DNA from: Pseudomonas sp. ISL-84
GTDB taxonomy: Bacteria; Bacillota; Bacilli; Bacillales; Cytobacillaceae
DNA length: 64,000 nt
NCBI GenBank assembly: GCA_018613035.1
Contig: JAGGRA010000048.1
Location: forward strand, 43,576-107,575
Direction: 5' to 3'
Part shown: positions 9,351 to 18,511 of the stretch, piece after piece
Position numbering within the stretch: the stretch's first letter is position 1
How the letters are laid out: each line of letters begins with the position of its first letter
The notes under the pieces: generated by a model
What the model saw: the letters and a program-made list of their open reading frames with translations, nothing else
What the model was told of the DNA's origin: nothing
Database searches by the model: none
Made by a program: the position numbers and the translations under genes

Positions 9351-9671
9351 ATGAAAAAGTTCTTATCAATTCTTATGATGTTATGCATATTGACTGGAGG
9401 AAGCTCATTGGCAGAAGCTGTTCAAAAGCCTGATTATGAGAAATATGGACGAATCGCCATCACGGTAGTAAAGGAAGATTACCCAGGAGAAGAAGTGGTG
9501 GATTACCAATATGGCGGAAGGCAGAAAGTATCTGAAACAGATGTAACGGATACCTTTACTTTCACAGTAAAAGAAGATGGCAAGCCGGTAACCGTACTGG
9601 TAAAAGTAACCCATAGCCTGGAAAGTAATAAACTGGTCAGCTTAACAGCAGAGAGAAAATTACAGGAGTAA
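9351..9671 (+). CDS. yhdC: Secreted DUF3889 protein YhdC
   Basis: A 106-aa protein with a signal peptide (about residues 1-24, MKKFLSILMMLCILTGG then an AEA cleavage region) and a DUF3889 domain. The start at 9351 has GGAATGGAGG just upstream; an ATG at 9303 would put 16 charged residues before the signal peptide and is unlikely. The mature part is a small beta-rich domain with no Cys. Function is unknown. Position before spoVR is as in B. subtilis. Confidence 0.8.
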   Translation: MKKFLSILMMLCILTGGSSLAEAVQKPDYEKYGRIAITVVKEDYPGEEVVDYQYGGRQKVSETDVTDTFTFTVKEDGKPVTVLVKVTHSLESNKLVSLTAERKLQE

Positions 9672-9770
9672 GCTCAACACCTTTAGGTATTGCCTTTCGA
9701 AAAAAAAATAGCATAGATTTTCGTCTAAGATTGTGAAAAATACTGTAAACCTGACCTTTACGTTTATTAT

Positions 9771-9797
9771 CCGCTGCAGCTATTTGTAGCGGTTTTT
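9771..9797 (+). terminator. Intrinsic terminator between yhdC and spoVR
   Basis: CCGCTGCA (9771-9778) pairs with TGTAGCGG (9785-9792) and runs into TTTTTACTTTT. Confidence 0.75.
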
Positions 9798-9906
9798 ACT
9801 TTTGATGGAAATAAGAAGCGGTTTTGCTTTATAAAAGGTTATCACAAAATCATTAATCCCCCATTTTGTTCATAGATTATGTTAAGGACTAAAAGGGGGA
9901 GTGGCA

Positions 9907-11319
9907 ATGCGCGAAGACGATAATAAATCACTGGAATATGCCATTCAGGAAATTACTGAAATTGCTAATGGCTTTGGCTTGGATTATTACCCGATGCGAT
10001 ATGAGATATGTCCTGCGGAAATTATTTATACTTTTGGTGCTTATGGCATGCCGACAAGATTTTCACATTGGAGTTTTGGAAAACAGTTTCATAAAATGAA
10101 GCTCCATTATGATCTGGGATTATCAAAAATTTATGAGCTGGTAATCAATTCTAATCCTTGTTACGCCTTTTTGCTAGATTCCAACTCGCTCATTCAGAAC
10201 AAATTAATTGTCGCTCACGTTTTAGCACATTGTGATTTCTTTAAAAATAATGTCCGCTTCCAAAACACAAAGCGTGACATGGTGGAAAGTATGGCAGCAA
10301 CTGCTGAGAGAATCAGGCAATATGAAATTGAGTTTGGAAAGAAAGAAGTAGAAACCTTTCTGGATGCAGTGCTCGCTATTGAAGAGCATATCGACCCATC
10401 GCTAATGAGGCCAAAGCTGGCCTGGAATATGGAAGATGAAAATGAAAGCAGCGGCGATACTGCAGCACCTAGCCCTTATGATGATTTGTGGGGGCTCGAT
10501 GAACGAAATAATAAACGTGAGCCTAAAAAGAAGAAAAAGAAGTTCCCTCCTAAACCTGAAAAGGATTTGCTTTTGTTCATAGAAAGCTACAGCAGGGAGC
10601 TTACCGATTGGCAGCGGGACATCCTAACCATGATGCGGGAGGAAATGCTCTATTTTTGGCCGCAGCTCGAAACAAAAATCATGAACGAAGGCTGGGCTTC
10701 TTATTGGCATCAGCGGATTTTGCGAGAAATGGATTTAACATCTGCAGAAGCGCTTGAATTTGCTAAACTGAACGCAGGGGTTGTACAGCCTTCAAGAACC
10801 GGAATTAATCCATATTATCTTGGCCTTAAAATTTTCGAGGATATTGAAGAAAGATACGACAACCCAACAGAAGAAATGAAAAGACGCGGTGTAGAGCCGG
10901 GATCGGGCCGAGAGAAGATGTTCGAGGTCCGTGAAATTGAGTCTGATATTTCCTTTTTACGGAATTACTTAACAAAGGACCTTGTAATGAGGGAGGATAT
11001 GTATCTATTCCAAAAGCAGGGCAAGGATTATAAAGTTGTTGATAAGCAGTGGGAGCATGTCCGCGATCAGCTTGTCAGCATGCGCGTAAACGGGGGCTTC
11101 CCATATCTGACTGTCAATGACGGCGATTATATGAAAAATGGAGAACTCTACTTAAAGCATTGGTTTGAAGGAGTCGAGCTCGATCTGAAATATCTTGAAA
11201 AGGTTCTCCCTTACGTGCACCAGCTATGGGGCCGCAGTGTCCATATGGAAACAATCGTGGAAGGCAAAAACATGCTCTTCACATATGATGGGAAGAGTAT
11301 TCACAGAAAGTATTTGTAA
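9907..11319 (+). CDS. spoVR: Stage V sporulation protein R
   Basis: A 470-aa SpoVR family protein, needed for normal spore cortex formation in B. subtilis, acting in the mother cell. Recognised from [20 protein letters not shown] near the N-terminus, [12 protein letters not shown], and [12 protein letters not shown], all family signatures; a Lys-rich linker follows about residue 195. AAAAGGGGGA ends 6 nt before ATG 9907, which is preferred to the in-frame GTG at 9901. It is transcribed alone: terminator hairpins stand on both sides. A mother-cell (SigE) promoter is expected but I could not identify one convincingly. Confidence 0.95.
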   Translation: MREDDNKSLEYAIQEITEIANGFGLDYYPMRYEICPAEIIYTFGAYGMPTRFSHWSFGKQFHKMKLHYDLGLSKIYELVINSNPCYAFLLDSNSLIQNKLIVAHVLAHCDFFKNNVRFQNTKRDMVESMAATAERIRQYEIEFGKKEVETFLDAVLAIEEHIDPSLMRPKLAWNMEDENESSGDTAAPSPYDDLWGLDERNNKREPKKKKKKFPPKPEKDLLLFIESYSRELTDWQRDILTMMREEMLYFWPQLETKIMNEGWASYWHQRILREMDLTSAEALEFAKLNAGVVQPSRTGINPYYLGLKIFEDIEERYDNPTEEMKRRGVEPGSGREKMFEVREIESDISFLRNYLTKDLVMREDMYLFQKQGKDYKVVDKQWEHVRDQLVSMRVNGGFPYLTVNDGDYMKNGELYLKHWFEGVELDLKYLEKVLPYVHQLWGRSVHMETIVEGKNMLFTYDGKSIHRKYL

Positions 11320-11338
11320 GAATCTATCTGAGGTAAAG

Positions 11339-11367
11339 CGAATCACACATGTTGTGATTCGTTTTTT
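11339..11367 (+). terminator. Intrinsic terminator after spoVR
   Basis: CGAATCACA (11339-11347) pairs with TGTGATTCG (11353-11361), then TTTTTT. Confidence 0.85.
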
Positions 11368-11374
11368 CTATTGG

Positions 11375-11452
11375 CGATACCGGGAGCCTCCCTCGACGCT
11401 CCGCGCCTGCGGGGTCTCACTTGTTGCGCTACTCCCGCAGGACTTTGATAAG
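11375..11452 (-). repeat. Central fragment of a Bacillus GC-rich intergenic repeat
   Basis: Unlike the surrounding AT-rich spacer this segment is GC-rich. On the minus strand it reads CCTGCGGGAGTAGCGCAAC...GAGACCCCGCAGG, the centre of the large palindromic repeat family seen at 19517-19681, without the outer ends. Confidence 0.6.
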
Positions 11453-11563
11453 AATCTCTGCGTAAACTTCGGTATAATATTATTTTCATTCTGGCCAAGT
11501 TGGGGTAAATTATTATCAGGTACAATGTTATAGAGATACCTCACTCAGGACGGAGATGAAAAC

Positions 11564-12388
11564 ATGGAGCAGGGAAAAGTACAAGAGTTATTAAGCAGCT
11601 CAATTTTGGAAAAAACAGAAGAGCTGGCACAGGAGATGCTGGATTCCTTAATGGTCCATTTTGAAAATGAGCTTTCTAAAGAGGAAGCCAGAGATAATGC
11701 GTTAAAGACATTCTCTCATTTAGTGTCGATTGTCGGCAAAGGATTGATTGATGATAAAGTATGGGATAAAGCTGAAACCTGGGGGGAAGAAGTAGGGTAT
11801 ATTTCTGTTCAAACAGGCGGAGATCTCGGTGGTACGATTAAAAGTACTACACTCTATAAAGATGTGATAACAACCTTTATCTTAACGAAGGCAGAAGAAA
11901 TGAAATTGCCAGCCACTTCGTTGATTGAGGTAATATCCAGAGTGGACAGAATTATCACCATCACTACATACGGTTTTACAAACGCATTTATAAAACATGC
12001 GGAAGAGCTAATAAAAGAATCACAAAGCCAGTACCTGAAAATATCTGTACCAATTGTACCGATATCTAATAATATAGCGATTTTGCCGCTAATTGGCGAA
12101 ATTGATGAAGTTCGGTCAGGAGTTTTAATTGAAGAGGCCTTGTCTGTCAGTGTTAAGCAGAGATATGCACACCTCATTTTAGATGTATCGGGTGTGTACA
12201 TGGCAACACCATTGGTGATCGAAACCCTTCAAAAGCTTGTTAAGAGCCTAAAATTGCTCGGTGTTTCTCCTCTTGTAACCGGAATCAGGACAGAGCTGAG
12301 CAAATCATTTGTTGAAAGTGGAGTAAGACTTGATGAAATACCAATATACACGAACTTAAAACAGGCTATTGACCATTTAACGCATTAA
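11564..12388 (+). CDS. RsbR-family STAS-domain stressosome-type protein
   Basis: A 274-aa protein with an N-terminal globin-like RsbR_N helical sensor region (residues about 1-145) and a C-terminal STAS domain (about 160-270; ILPLIGEIDEVRSGVLIEEAL, then HLILDVSGVYMATPLVIETL). RsbR paralogues build the stressosome, which releases RsbT to activate SigB. The residue normally phosphorylated by RsbT falls near the ATP of VYMATP, where a Thr is present. No rsbS/rsbT lies alongside, so it is a stand-alone paralogue. CAGGACGGAGATG precedes the ATG. Confidence 0.85.
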   Translation: MEQGKVQELLSSSILEKTEELAQEMLDSLMVHFENELSKEEARDNALKTFSHLVSIVGKGLIDDKVWDKAETWGEEVGYISVQTGGDLGGTIKSTTLYKDVITTFILTKAEEMKLPATSLIEVISRVDRIITITTYGFTNAFIKHAEELIKESQSQYLKISVPIVPISNNIAILPLIGEIDEVRSGVLIEEALSVSVKQRYAHLILDVSGVYMATPLVIETLQKLVKSLKLLGVSPLVTGIRTELSKSFVESGVRLDEIPIYTNLKQAIDHLTH

Positions 12389-12400
12389 TATAGCAAGAAA

Positions 12401-12429
12401 AAAACTGTTCAGGCGGAATGAACAGTTTT
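12401..12429. terminator. Bidirectional terminator
   Basis: AAAACTGTTCA (12401-12411) pairs with TGAACAGTTTT (12419-12429) between the convergent STAS and permease genes; A-run and T-run flank it. Confidence 0.85.
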
Positions 12430-12438
12430 TTGTTTTCT

Positions 12439-13302
12439 TTATATTAAATAAAAAATAAATCCTGATATTGTCGACATTGTGATGACTGAAGCAATAAAGG
12501 CGATCACAAGCTGTTTGCGGAAAATGGATTTTAAAAGAATGACCTCCGGAAGACTTGCACCGGCAGAGCTGATCATCATGGCCATGACAGGGCCAAGAGC
12601 CATTCCTTTTAAGATAAGAATTTGGGAAATCGGAATCATACTTGATAAACGGATATAAAGTGGAATTCCGGCAATCGCTGCAACAGGTATTAGCCACCAA
12701 GCATCATGTCCAAACCATTTTGCTATAAAATCATCCGGTACAAGCCCGTGTATACCTGCTCCTATAGCGGCACCAATGAGGAGGTATGGATACACACTTT
12801 TCATAAGGCTTAAAGTTTCCTGCCATGCCAAGGACCAGTTGAATTTGTGCTGTTTTTCCTGATATCCTGTCATGATTACATTTTTTACATACTTCTGATA
12901 GCCTAGCTTCTCCAAAGAGAATCCAATCATAAAAGAGAAAACGCTAGTAATCACAGTGTATATAATTGCAACCTTCCAGCCCATGACAACACCCATTATC
13001 GTTAATATTGTCGGGTCTAATACAGGGGAAGCAAAAAGAAAGATCATGACAATTGAAAAGGGAATCTTGTTTTTTAGCATATTGACCACAACAGGAATAG
13101 TGGAGCAGGAGCAGAATGGTGTAATAAATGCAAAAGCAATTGCTGCTGCACTGGCCAGAAACTTGTTCCTGCCTGTTAACTTCTTCTCAATTTTTTCATA
13201 AGGAATATATCCTTGCAGCAGGCTAATGACAAATGAAATACCGACAAATAATATAGTAAGCTCCAATGCAATCCATAAAAAGCTTTTTAGAAACTCCATC
13301 AT
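12439..13302 (-). CDS. ArsP/YraQ-like (DUF318) membrane permease
   Basis: A 287-aa membrane protein with about eight hydrophobic segments. FCSCSTIPVVV after helix 2 and the matching internal repeat AIAGIPLYIRLSSMIP are hallmarks of the DUF318 permease family that includes ArsP, an exporter of trivalent methylated arsenicals. The Cys pair in CSCS could bind the metalloid. It is the last gene of a minus-strand operon headed by arsR (13879) with a 52-aa Cys-tailed peptide between, which supports a metalloid-export role. AAGGAGGATAAAT precedes the ATG. The substrate is inferred from context; a general permease is the alternative. Confidence 0.8.
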   Translation of the reverse strand: MMEFLKSFLWIALELTILFVGISFVISLLQGYIPYEKIEKKLTGRNKFLASAAAIAFAFITPFCSCSTIPVVVNMLKNKIPFSIVMIFLFASPVLDPTILTIMGVVMGWKVAIIYTVITSVFSFMIGFSLEKLGYQKYVKNVIMTGYQEKQHKFNWSLAWQETLSLMKSVYPYLLIGAAIGAGIHGLVPDDFIAKWFGHDAWWLIPVAAIAGIPLYIRLSSMIPISQILILKGMALGPVMAMMISSAGASLPEVILLKSIFRKQLVIAFIASVITMSTISGFIFYLI

Positions 13303-13316
13303 ATTTATCCTCCTTA

Positions 13317-13475
13317 TTATGCTTCACGTATAACGGTGCAGCATTTTCTTTCTTTTAATAGATTAGAATGTGAGTCTTCTACCGGCTTTTTGAAAAATTT
13401 CCATAAGTGATGCGATTTTTTCTCCAGTTCATTCTGTTTCATTTGGGCATTTAGTAAGTTTTCTTGAAAAAACAT
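13317..13475 (-). CDS. 52-aa peptide with C-terminal Cys-Cys (arsenic arm)
   Basis: Starts at the ATG ending at 13475 after AAAAAAGGAGAAGATTTC and stops 15 nt before the permease start. Residues 1-27 form an amphipathic helix (MFFQENLLNAQMKQNE..., WKFF); the tail carries a vicinal Cys pair in RKCCTVIREA. An ungapped alignment of residues 1-27 to the 56-aa peptide at 28419-28589 shows 10 identities (M1, F2, E5, A10, K13, Q14, E16, E18, W25-K26-F27), so they are paralogues. A perfect 8+8 dyad operator lies upstream at 13514-13535. No known family recalled. An As(III)- or metal-binding accessory peptide is my inference. Confidence 0.75.
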   Translation of the reverse strand: MFFQENLLNAQMKQNELEKKSHHLWKFFKKPVEDSHSNLLKERKCCTVIREA

Positions 13476-13513
13476 GAAATCTTCTCCTTTTTTATCAAAA
13501 AAAAATTTATTTA

Positions 13514-13535
13514 TATATCAAAAAAAATTGATATA
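13514..13535. promoter_or_regulatory. ArsR-type operator before the Cys-tail peptide and permease
   Basis: TATATCAA-AAAAAA-TTGATATA, a perfect 8-bp inverted repeat. The core ATCAA-N6-TTGAT recurs at 13897, 13956, 28628, 28695 and 28753. It lies between arsR and the 52-aa gene, so the permease pair can be controlled separately from arsR. Confidence 0.75.
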
Positions 13536-13552
13536 AAGTCTAAATTTAAGAC

Positions 13553-13879
13553 CTAACAGCAGCTAGGTCTAAATAAGCAGCATAACTCCGGAGATAGCAA
13601 GTGATTAATTTCCACTTGATTAATTCGATAATAGCTCCATGTTCCTTTTGTCTCTTTTAGAATTAATCCTGCATCAAGAAGAATCTTTAGGTGATAGCTC
13701 AGTTTGGACTGCGGCATTTCAATAAGTTCGCTTAAATCGCAAACGCAGCTGGATTCCTGTTTGCACAGCAGATTCAAAATGTGGAGGCGTTTTTGATCGG
13801 CAAGTGCTTTAAATTTCGCTTCGTATTTAGAAAAAGTTTCATCCAGTGAAGTATCCTTTAAAGGAATGATATTGTCCAT
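13553..13879 (-). CDS. arsR: ArsR-family metalloregulator (CVC type)
   Basis: A 108-aa winged-helix repressor. The metal-binding helix motif is SSCVCDLSELIEM (about residues 43-55), the classical As(III)/Sb(III) site. The DNA-recognition helix follows as MPQSKLSYHLKIL. The protein ends in an extra PSCC tail, adding a vicinal Cys pair not found in minimal ArsR. AAGGAGGATACACC precedes the ATG. Its promoter is bracketed by two ATCAA-N6-TTGAT dyads, so it should autoregulate and repress the downstream Cys-peptide/permease pair; the same operators at 28.6 kb extend its likely regulon. Confidence 0.9.
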   Translation of the reverse strand: MDNIIPLKDTSLDETFSKYEAKFKALADQKRLHILNLLCKQESSCVCDLSELIEMPQSKLSYHLKILLDAGLILKETKGTWSYYRINQVEINHLLSPELCCLFRPSCC

Positions 13880-13896
13880 GGTGTATCCTCCTTAAA

Positions 13897-13971
13897 TCAA
13901 ATTCCTTTGATACATTGTATTATACTTCCAATAGTGGCAATGTGCAACTGAATATATCAAAAAAAATTGAT
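13897..13971 (-). promoter_or_regulatory. arsR promoter flanked by two ATCAA-N6-TTGAT operators
   Basis: On the minus strand: operator 13956-13971, then -35 TTGCAC, a 17-nt spacer, a -10 beginning TATA near 13919-13924, then operator 13897-13912 (ATCAAATTCCTTTGAT) just before the ribosome site of arsR. The same order (operator, promoter, operator) is found at 28628-28768. Confidence 0.75.
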
Positions 13972-14026
13972 TTATTTTTATGAAAGAAGGAATTGAATGA
14001 TAACATTTACTAATTTTTAATTGCGT

Positions 14027-14046
14027 ATATAAGAATATACTTATAT
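14027..14046. promoter_or_regulatory. Distinct operator of the arsRBCDA operon
   Basis: ATATAAG-AATATA-CTTATAT, a perfect 7-6-7 dyad about 70 nt upstream of the second arsR. It is unlike the ATCAA/TTGAT dyads that serve the divergent arm, suggesting that the two ArsR proteins read different operators. Confidence 0.6.
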
Positions 14047-14116
14047 AATGATGAGAGCTTAATATTTTTGATACTTATGATTATATTGAAGAAAATAAGA
14101 AAGAGGTGATTTTGTT

Positions 14117-14464
14117 TTGATTGCTGATCAAACTTTGGACATAGAACGTGCTGCAGGCATTTTAAAGCTGCTTGGGGATAAGACACGTTTGTCGATGCTG
14201 AGAATTCTTTCAGAGCATGATTGCTGTGTATGCGAGTTCACTGAAATTTTCCAGATGAGCCAGCCTGCTATTAGCCAGCATTTAAGAAAGCTCAGGGATG
14301 TCGGCCTGGTAAAAGAGAGCAGAAGAGGGCAGTGGATCATTTATGCGCTGAACGAGAGTCATGAGTATTATTCATTTGTAAAAATGCTGCTTGATGCTTT
14401 ACCAAGCCAGGAAGAGAAGCTTAAAGAGCTAGAAAGACAGGGAAAAAGAATTTCTTGTGAATAG
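14117..14464 (+). CDS. arsR: ArsR-family repressor of the arsBCDA operon
   Basis: A 115-aa winged-helix repressor with a Cys cluster DCCVCEFTEIFQMS (about residues 34-47) in the first helix of the HTH, giving three closely spaced thiols for As(III). The recognition helix is SQPAISQHLRKLR. The TTG start at 14117 is 6 nt after AGAGGTGAT. It leads arsB by 13 nt and is therefore first gene of the operon. It differs from the divergent ArsR in the Cys cluster and lacks the CC tail. Confidence 0.88.
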   Translation: MIADQTLDIERAAGILKLLGDKTRLSMLRILSEHDCCVCEFTEIFQMSQPAISQHLRKLRDVGLVKESRRGQWIIYALNESHEYYSFVKMLLDALPSQEEKLKELERQGKRISCE

Positions 14465-14477
14465 AGGAGGATAAGGT

Positions 14478-15776
14478 TTGACATCAGTCATATTGGCATC
14501 CGTTATATTCCTTGCTACTTTGACATTAGTCATATGGCAGCCAAAAGGACTTGGAATTGGCTGGTCGGCTGTCGGGGGAGCGATTGTAGCCCTGATAGCC
14601 GGGGTCGTGTCCTTTCAGGATGTAATCGATGTAACAGGAATTGTATGGAACGCCACATTAACATTTGTAGCATTAATAATTATTTCACTTATTTTAGACG
14701 AAATCGGATTTTTCGAGTGGTCGGCTTTACATATGGCCCGATATGCAGGGGGCAATGGACTTCGCATGTTCCTGCTTGTTACCCTCCTGGGTGCAATAGT
14801 GGCCGCATTCTTTGCGAATGATGGAGCTGCTCTTATTTTAACGCCAATTGTCCTGGCAATGGTCAGAGCTTTGAAGTTTAAAGATACAATGATTCTTCCA
14901 TTTATTATGGCAAGTGGATTTATTGCAGATACGACTTCCCTGCCGCTGGTAGTCAGCAACCTTGTGAATATTGTTTCCGCTGACTATTTTAATATCGGCT
15001 TTGCCGAGTATGCATCAAGAATGATTGTGCCGAATTTCTTCAGTTTAGGTGCCAGTATTCTTGTCCTGTATTTATTTTTCAGAAAAAGCATACCCAAAAA
15101 GTATGATATGGCCCAATTGAAACGTCCTGTTGAAGCTATTAAGGATGAAAGAATGTTCAAACTGTCATGGTTAGTGCTGGCAGTGCTTTTAATCGGCTAC
15201 TTTGCGAGTGAGTTTTTGGGAATACCCGTTTCCTTTATTGCCGGTGCCATTGCGATCTTATTTTTGCTTATCGCAAGAAGAAGCCCTGCAGTTCATACCT
15301 CTGCCGTTATAAAGGGAGCACCATGGGCAATCGTATTTTTCTCAATCGGCATGTATGTTGTGGTATATGGCCTCCGCAATGTTGGATTAACATCCGTTCT
15401 TGCCGATGTCATCCAGGCTGTGGCCGACCAGGGCTTATTTGCAGCAACCATTGGCATGGGATTCATTGCAGCAATTTTATCATCCTTCATGAACAATATG
15501 CCCACTGTCATGATTGACGCTTTAGCGATAGCAGACACAAATACAAGCGGTCCTATACGGGAAGCGTTGATTTATGCAAATGTTATTGGGTCTGACCTGG
15601 GTCCTAAAATTACGCCAATTGGTTCACTTGCTACCCTTTTATGGCTGCATGTACTTAATACCAAGGGGGTTAAAATTACTTGGGGTTATTATTTTAAAGT
15701 GGGTATTATTTTAACAATCCCTACTTTATTCATTACTTTAACAGGCTTGTATATCTGGCTGTTGATTATATCTTGA
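14478..15776 (+). CDS. arsB: Arsenite efflux permease ArsB
   Basis: A 432-aa membrane protein of the ArsB/NhaD type with about 12 transmembrane segments; [20 protein letters not shown] and [18 protein letters not shown] are typical. Expels As(III)/Sb(III) using the proton gradient, or ATP when joined to ArsA, which is encoded three genes downstream. It starts at TTG 14478 after GGAGGATAAGG. Length and motifs are standard. Confidence 0.93.
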   Translation: MTSVILASVIFLATLTLVIWQPKGLGIGWSAVGGAIVALIAGVVSFQDVIDVTGIVWNATLTFVALIIISLILDEIGFFEWSALHMARYAGGNGLRMFLLVTLLGAIVAAFFANDGAALILTPIVLAMVRALKFKDTMILPFIMASGFIADTTSLPLVVSNLVNIVSADYFNIGFAEYASRMIVPNFFSLGASILVLYLFFRKSIPKKYDMAQLKRPVEAIKDERMFKLSWLVLAVLLIGYFASEFLGIPVSFIAGAIAILFLLIARRSPAVHTSAVIKGAPWAIVFFSIGMYVVVYGLRNVGLTSVLADVIQAVADQGLFAATIGMGFIAAILSSFMNNMPTVMIDALAIADTNTSGPIREALIYANVIGSDLGPKITPIGSLATLLWLHVLNTKGVKITWGYYFKVGIILTIPTLFITLTGLYIWLLIIS

Positions 15777-15879
15777 TAAATGATATAAAAAGTGGAAGTT
15801 AAATTATCAAGAATTAATATAAATGAATCAGCTATCTTCCACAGCAATACAATTAAAAAGAATCCAAGGAGCGATTATG

Positions 15880-16302
15880 ATGGAAAACAAAAAAACAATC
15901 TATTTCTTATGTACAGGCAATTCATGCAGAAGCCAAATGGCGGAAGGATGGGCAAAAAAACATTTGGGAGACCATTGGGAAGTAAAAAGTGCAGGTCTTG
16001 AAGCTCATGGCCTGAACCCAAACGCTGTAAAAGCTATGAAGGAAGCAGGCATTGATATTTCAAATCAGACTTCTGATACAATTGATCCTGAAATTTTAAA
16101 TAACGCAGATTTGGTTGTTACGCTTTGCGGACATGCGGCAGATCATTGCCCTGTCACGCCTCCGCATGTTAAACGTGTTCACTGGGGATTCGATGACCCT
16201 GCGAGAGCTGAAGGAACTGAAGAAGAGAAATGGGCATTTTTCCAGCGTGTTCGTGATGAAATTGGCGAACGAATCCAGAAGTTTAAAGAAACAGGCGAGT
16301 AA
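15880..16302 (+). CDS. arsC: Thioredoxin-coupled arsenate reductase ArsC
   Basis: A 140-aa low-molecular-weight-phosphatase-fold reductase converting As(V) to As(III). The P-loop is CTGNSCRS (Cys11), and the Cys relay pair is Cys83 and Cys90 in [11 protein letters not shown]; the [18 protein letters not shown] block is near-identical to B. subtilis ArsC. ATG 15880 is 8 nt after AAGGAG; the ATG three bases earlier is also possible, and the ATG at 15823 is not supported. Confidence 0.95.
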   Translation: MENKKTIYFLCTGNSCRSQMAEGWAKKHLGDHWEVKSAGLEAHGLNPNAVKAMKEAGIDISNQTSDTIDPEILNNADLVVTLCGHAADHCPVTPPHVKRVHWGFDDPARAEGTEEEKWAFFQRVRDEIGERIQKFKETGE

Positions 16303-16323
16303 AACTGCCATAAAGTTAATATA

Positions 16324-16348
16324 AGCCGGGGCTTTTCCCGGCTATTTT
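16324..16348 (+). terminator. Hairpin inside the ars operon
   Basis: AGCCGGG (16324-16330) pairs with CCCGGCT (16337-16343) then ATTTT. The weak T-run suggests partial termination or an mRNA processing/stability element that lowers arsD-arsA output relative to arsBC. Confidence 0.5.
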
Positions 16349-16366
16349 CATAAAGGAGAGGATAAT

Positions 16367-16714
16367 ATGGCGGAATTAGAAATCTTTGATCCGGCATTAT
16401 GCTGTGCGACAGGTGTTTGCGGACCAAGTGTGGACCCGAAACTGGCAAGAGTGGCTTCCGCATTATTTATTCTTGAAGGCAAAGGTTTTTCTATAAAAAG
16501 ATACAATCTGGGAAATGAGCCAGACGTCTATGTTAATAATCCAATTGTCAGCAAGCTTTTAAATGAAAAGGGCCCGGATGTGCTGCCGCTGATTCTTCTT
16601 GACGGGAAAGCTGTTAAGGAAGGCAGTTACCCAACAAACGAGGAGCTGGCTTCATGGTTTGGCGTTAATGCATCGATATTGGAGGCAAAAAAATCATCTA
16701 ATAGCTTGTTATAA
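16367..16714 (+). CDS. arsD: Arsenite metallochaperone ArsD
   Basis: A 115-aa thioredoxin-fold chaperone that takes As(III) from thiols and hands it to ArsA. The three essential cysteines Cys12, Cys13 and Cys18 are present in DPALCCATGVCGPS. The distal Cys pairs of E. coli ArsD are absent, as in many Gram-positive homologues. AAGGAGAGGATA precedes the ATG; arsA follows after 16 nt. Confidence 0.93.
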   Translation: MAELEIFDPALCCATGVCGPSVDPKLARVASALFILEGKGFSIKRYNLGNEPDVYVNNPIVSKLLNEKGPDVLPLILLDGKAVKEGSYPTNEELASWFGVNASILEAKKSSNSLL

Positions 16715-16730
16715 GAGGGAAGGTTTTAAA

Positions 16731-18506
16731 ATGTTAAAACGATTCGATCCTGCAGAAATTACAATGACTCCTTTTATGTTTTTTACGGGGAAGGGAGGAG
16801 TAGGCAAAACATCGACCGCAAGTGCGCTGGCTATTACACTTGCTGATCAGGGCAAGAAGGTGCTGATTGTATCGACTGACCCTGCTTCCAATCTTCAGGA
16901 TGTTTTCAAAACGGAATTGACGAATAATATCAGCGCTGTTCCAGATGTCTATGGACTATATGCCTGTAATCTTGATCCTGAAGAGGCAGCAAGAGCGTAT
17001 AGAGAAAGGACTATCGGTCCATACCGGGGCAAGCTTCCTGAAAGTGTAGTTCAAACAATGGAGGAACAGCTGTCTGGTGCTTGCACAGTTGAAATTGCTG
17101 CCTTCGATGAGTTTACAAACTTATTGGCAAATCCCGAAATTCATGAAGCGTATGATCATATTATTTTTGACACTGCTCCAACAGGCCACACACTTCGTTT
17201 GCTTCAACTTCCAGCAGCCTGGACTGACTTTTTAAATGAGAGCACACACGGGGCAAGCTGTCTGGGCCCGCTTTCGGGATTAAGTGCAAAAAAAGATCTT
17301 TATGCAAAATCTCTGGCAGCGCTATCAGATGGGGAAAAGACAACTCTGATTCTCGTATCACGTCCGGAGGCGTCCGCATTAGCGGAAGCAGATCGCGCCT
17401 CAAAGGAATTGGGCGAGACAGGAATCAAAAGCCAGATTGTGTTAATTAACGGTATCCTTCAAAATGAATTAGAAGGTGATACCATTTCCGAAGCGTTTTA
17501 TAGAAAGCAGCAAAAAGCCCTTTCTGCCATGCCGGCTAAATTGGCAGAACTCTCCCTATACGCGGTTCCTTTAATCGCTGGGTCATTGACCGGCCCGCAA
17601 TCATTAAGGAAACTATTTACTAAAAACCAGTCTGAGTCTGGAATCGCACAGGAAAAGGACCGAATTGAAATTCCTTCTCTTCAGGCAGTACTGGATGATT
17701 TACACGAGAGCAACAAAAATGTTATTTTTACAATGGGGAAAGGCGGAGTTGGAAAAACAACTGCAGCTTCGGCTATTGCTGTCGGACTTGCAGAAAAGGG
17801 CAAACGTGTCCATTTGACAACAACAGATCCAGCTTCACATTTAACCCATATATTTGGCGATGAGCATAGCTTTGGCAATTTAACAATTAGCAGCATCGAT
17901 CCAAAGGATGAAGTGGAAAAATACCGTAAAGAGGTACTGGGCAGGGTATCAGCAAAGCTTGATGAAGAAGCGATCGCATATATCAAAGAGGATCTTGAAT
18001 CCCCGTGCACAGAAGAAATTGCCGTGTTCAGAGCTTTTGCAGAGGTAGTGGCAAGCGCTAAAGAAGAAGTGGTAGTTATTGATACGGCACCAACCGGACA
18101 TACCCTGCTTCTGCTGGATGCAGCTCATTCTTATCATAAAGAGTTGGAGAGGTCCACTGGTGAAGTTCCTGAAAGTGTAAAAGAGCTGCTGCCTAAATTG
18201 AGGAACAATAAAGAAACAGAGGTTGTAATTGTTACACTTCCAGAAGCAACCCCTGTTTTTGAAGCTGCGAGGCTCCAGGAGGATTTAAAAAGGGCAGATA
18301 TATCGCCTAAATGGTGGGTCATAAATCAAAGTTTCTATGCTGCGGATACCGAAGACCCCATTTTGCGTGGAAAGGCCGCTTATGAAAAAGAATGGATTCT
18401 TAAGGTTAAGAATGAACTGGCGAAGGACCTTGCAGTTATTCCATGGTTAGAGGACGAGCAAATTGGCTATAGCGAATTACTGAAAATATACAAGAAGAAA
18501 GGATGA
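16731..18506 (+). CDS. arsA: Arsenite-transporting ATPase ArsA
   Basis: A 591-aa duplicated GET3/ArsA ATPase. The two P-loops are GKGGVGKTS (from about residue 20) and GKGGVGKTT (from about 336), and each half has a DTAPTGHT signal. It energises ArsB and receives As(III) from ArsD. Metal-site cysteines SGACTVEIA, GASCLG and SPCTEEIA are present. The start is ATG 16731 after AGAGGGAAGG; upstream in-frame starts lie inside arsD. Its stop TGA overlaps a possible ATG of the HesB-like gene, showing translational coupling. Confidence 0.95.
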   Translation: MLKRFDPAEITMTPFMFFTGKGGVGKTSTASALAITLADQGKKVLIVSTDPASNLQDVFKTELTNNISAVPDVYGLYACNLDPEEAARAYRERTIGPYRGKLPESVVQTMEEQLSGACTVEIAAFDEFTNLLANPEIHEAYDHIIFDTAPTGHTLRLLQLPAAWTDFLNESTHGASCLGPLSGLSAKKDLYAKSLAALSDGEKTTLILVSRPEASALAEADRASKELGETGIKSQIVLINGILQNELEGDTISEAFYRKQQKALSAMPAKLAELSLYAVPLIAGSLTGPQSLRKLFTKNQSESGIAQEKDRIEIPSLQAVLDDLHESNKNVIFTMGKGGVGKTTAASAIAVGLAEKGKRVHLTTTDPASHLTHIFGDEHSFGNLTISSIDPKDEVEKYRKEVLGRVSAKLDEEAIAYIKEDLESPCTEEIAVFRAFAEVVASAKEEVVVIDTAPTGHTLLLLDAAHSYHKELERSTGEVPESVKELLPKLRNNKETEVVIVTLPEATPVFEAARLQEDLKRADISPKWWVINQSFYAADTEDPILRGKAAYEKEWILKVKNELAKDLAVIPWLEDEQIGYSELLKIYKKKG

Positions 18507-18511
18507 ACGTC

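Noticed and set aside
11195..11533. 112-aa frame overlapping the spoVR end
   Set aside because: It lies in another frame of spoVR, then through its terminator and a repeat fragment.
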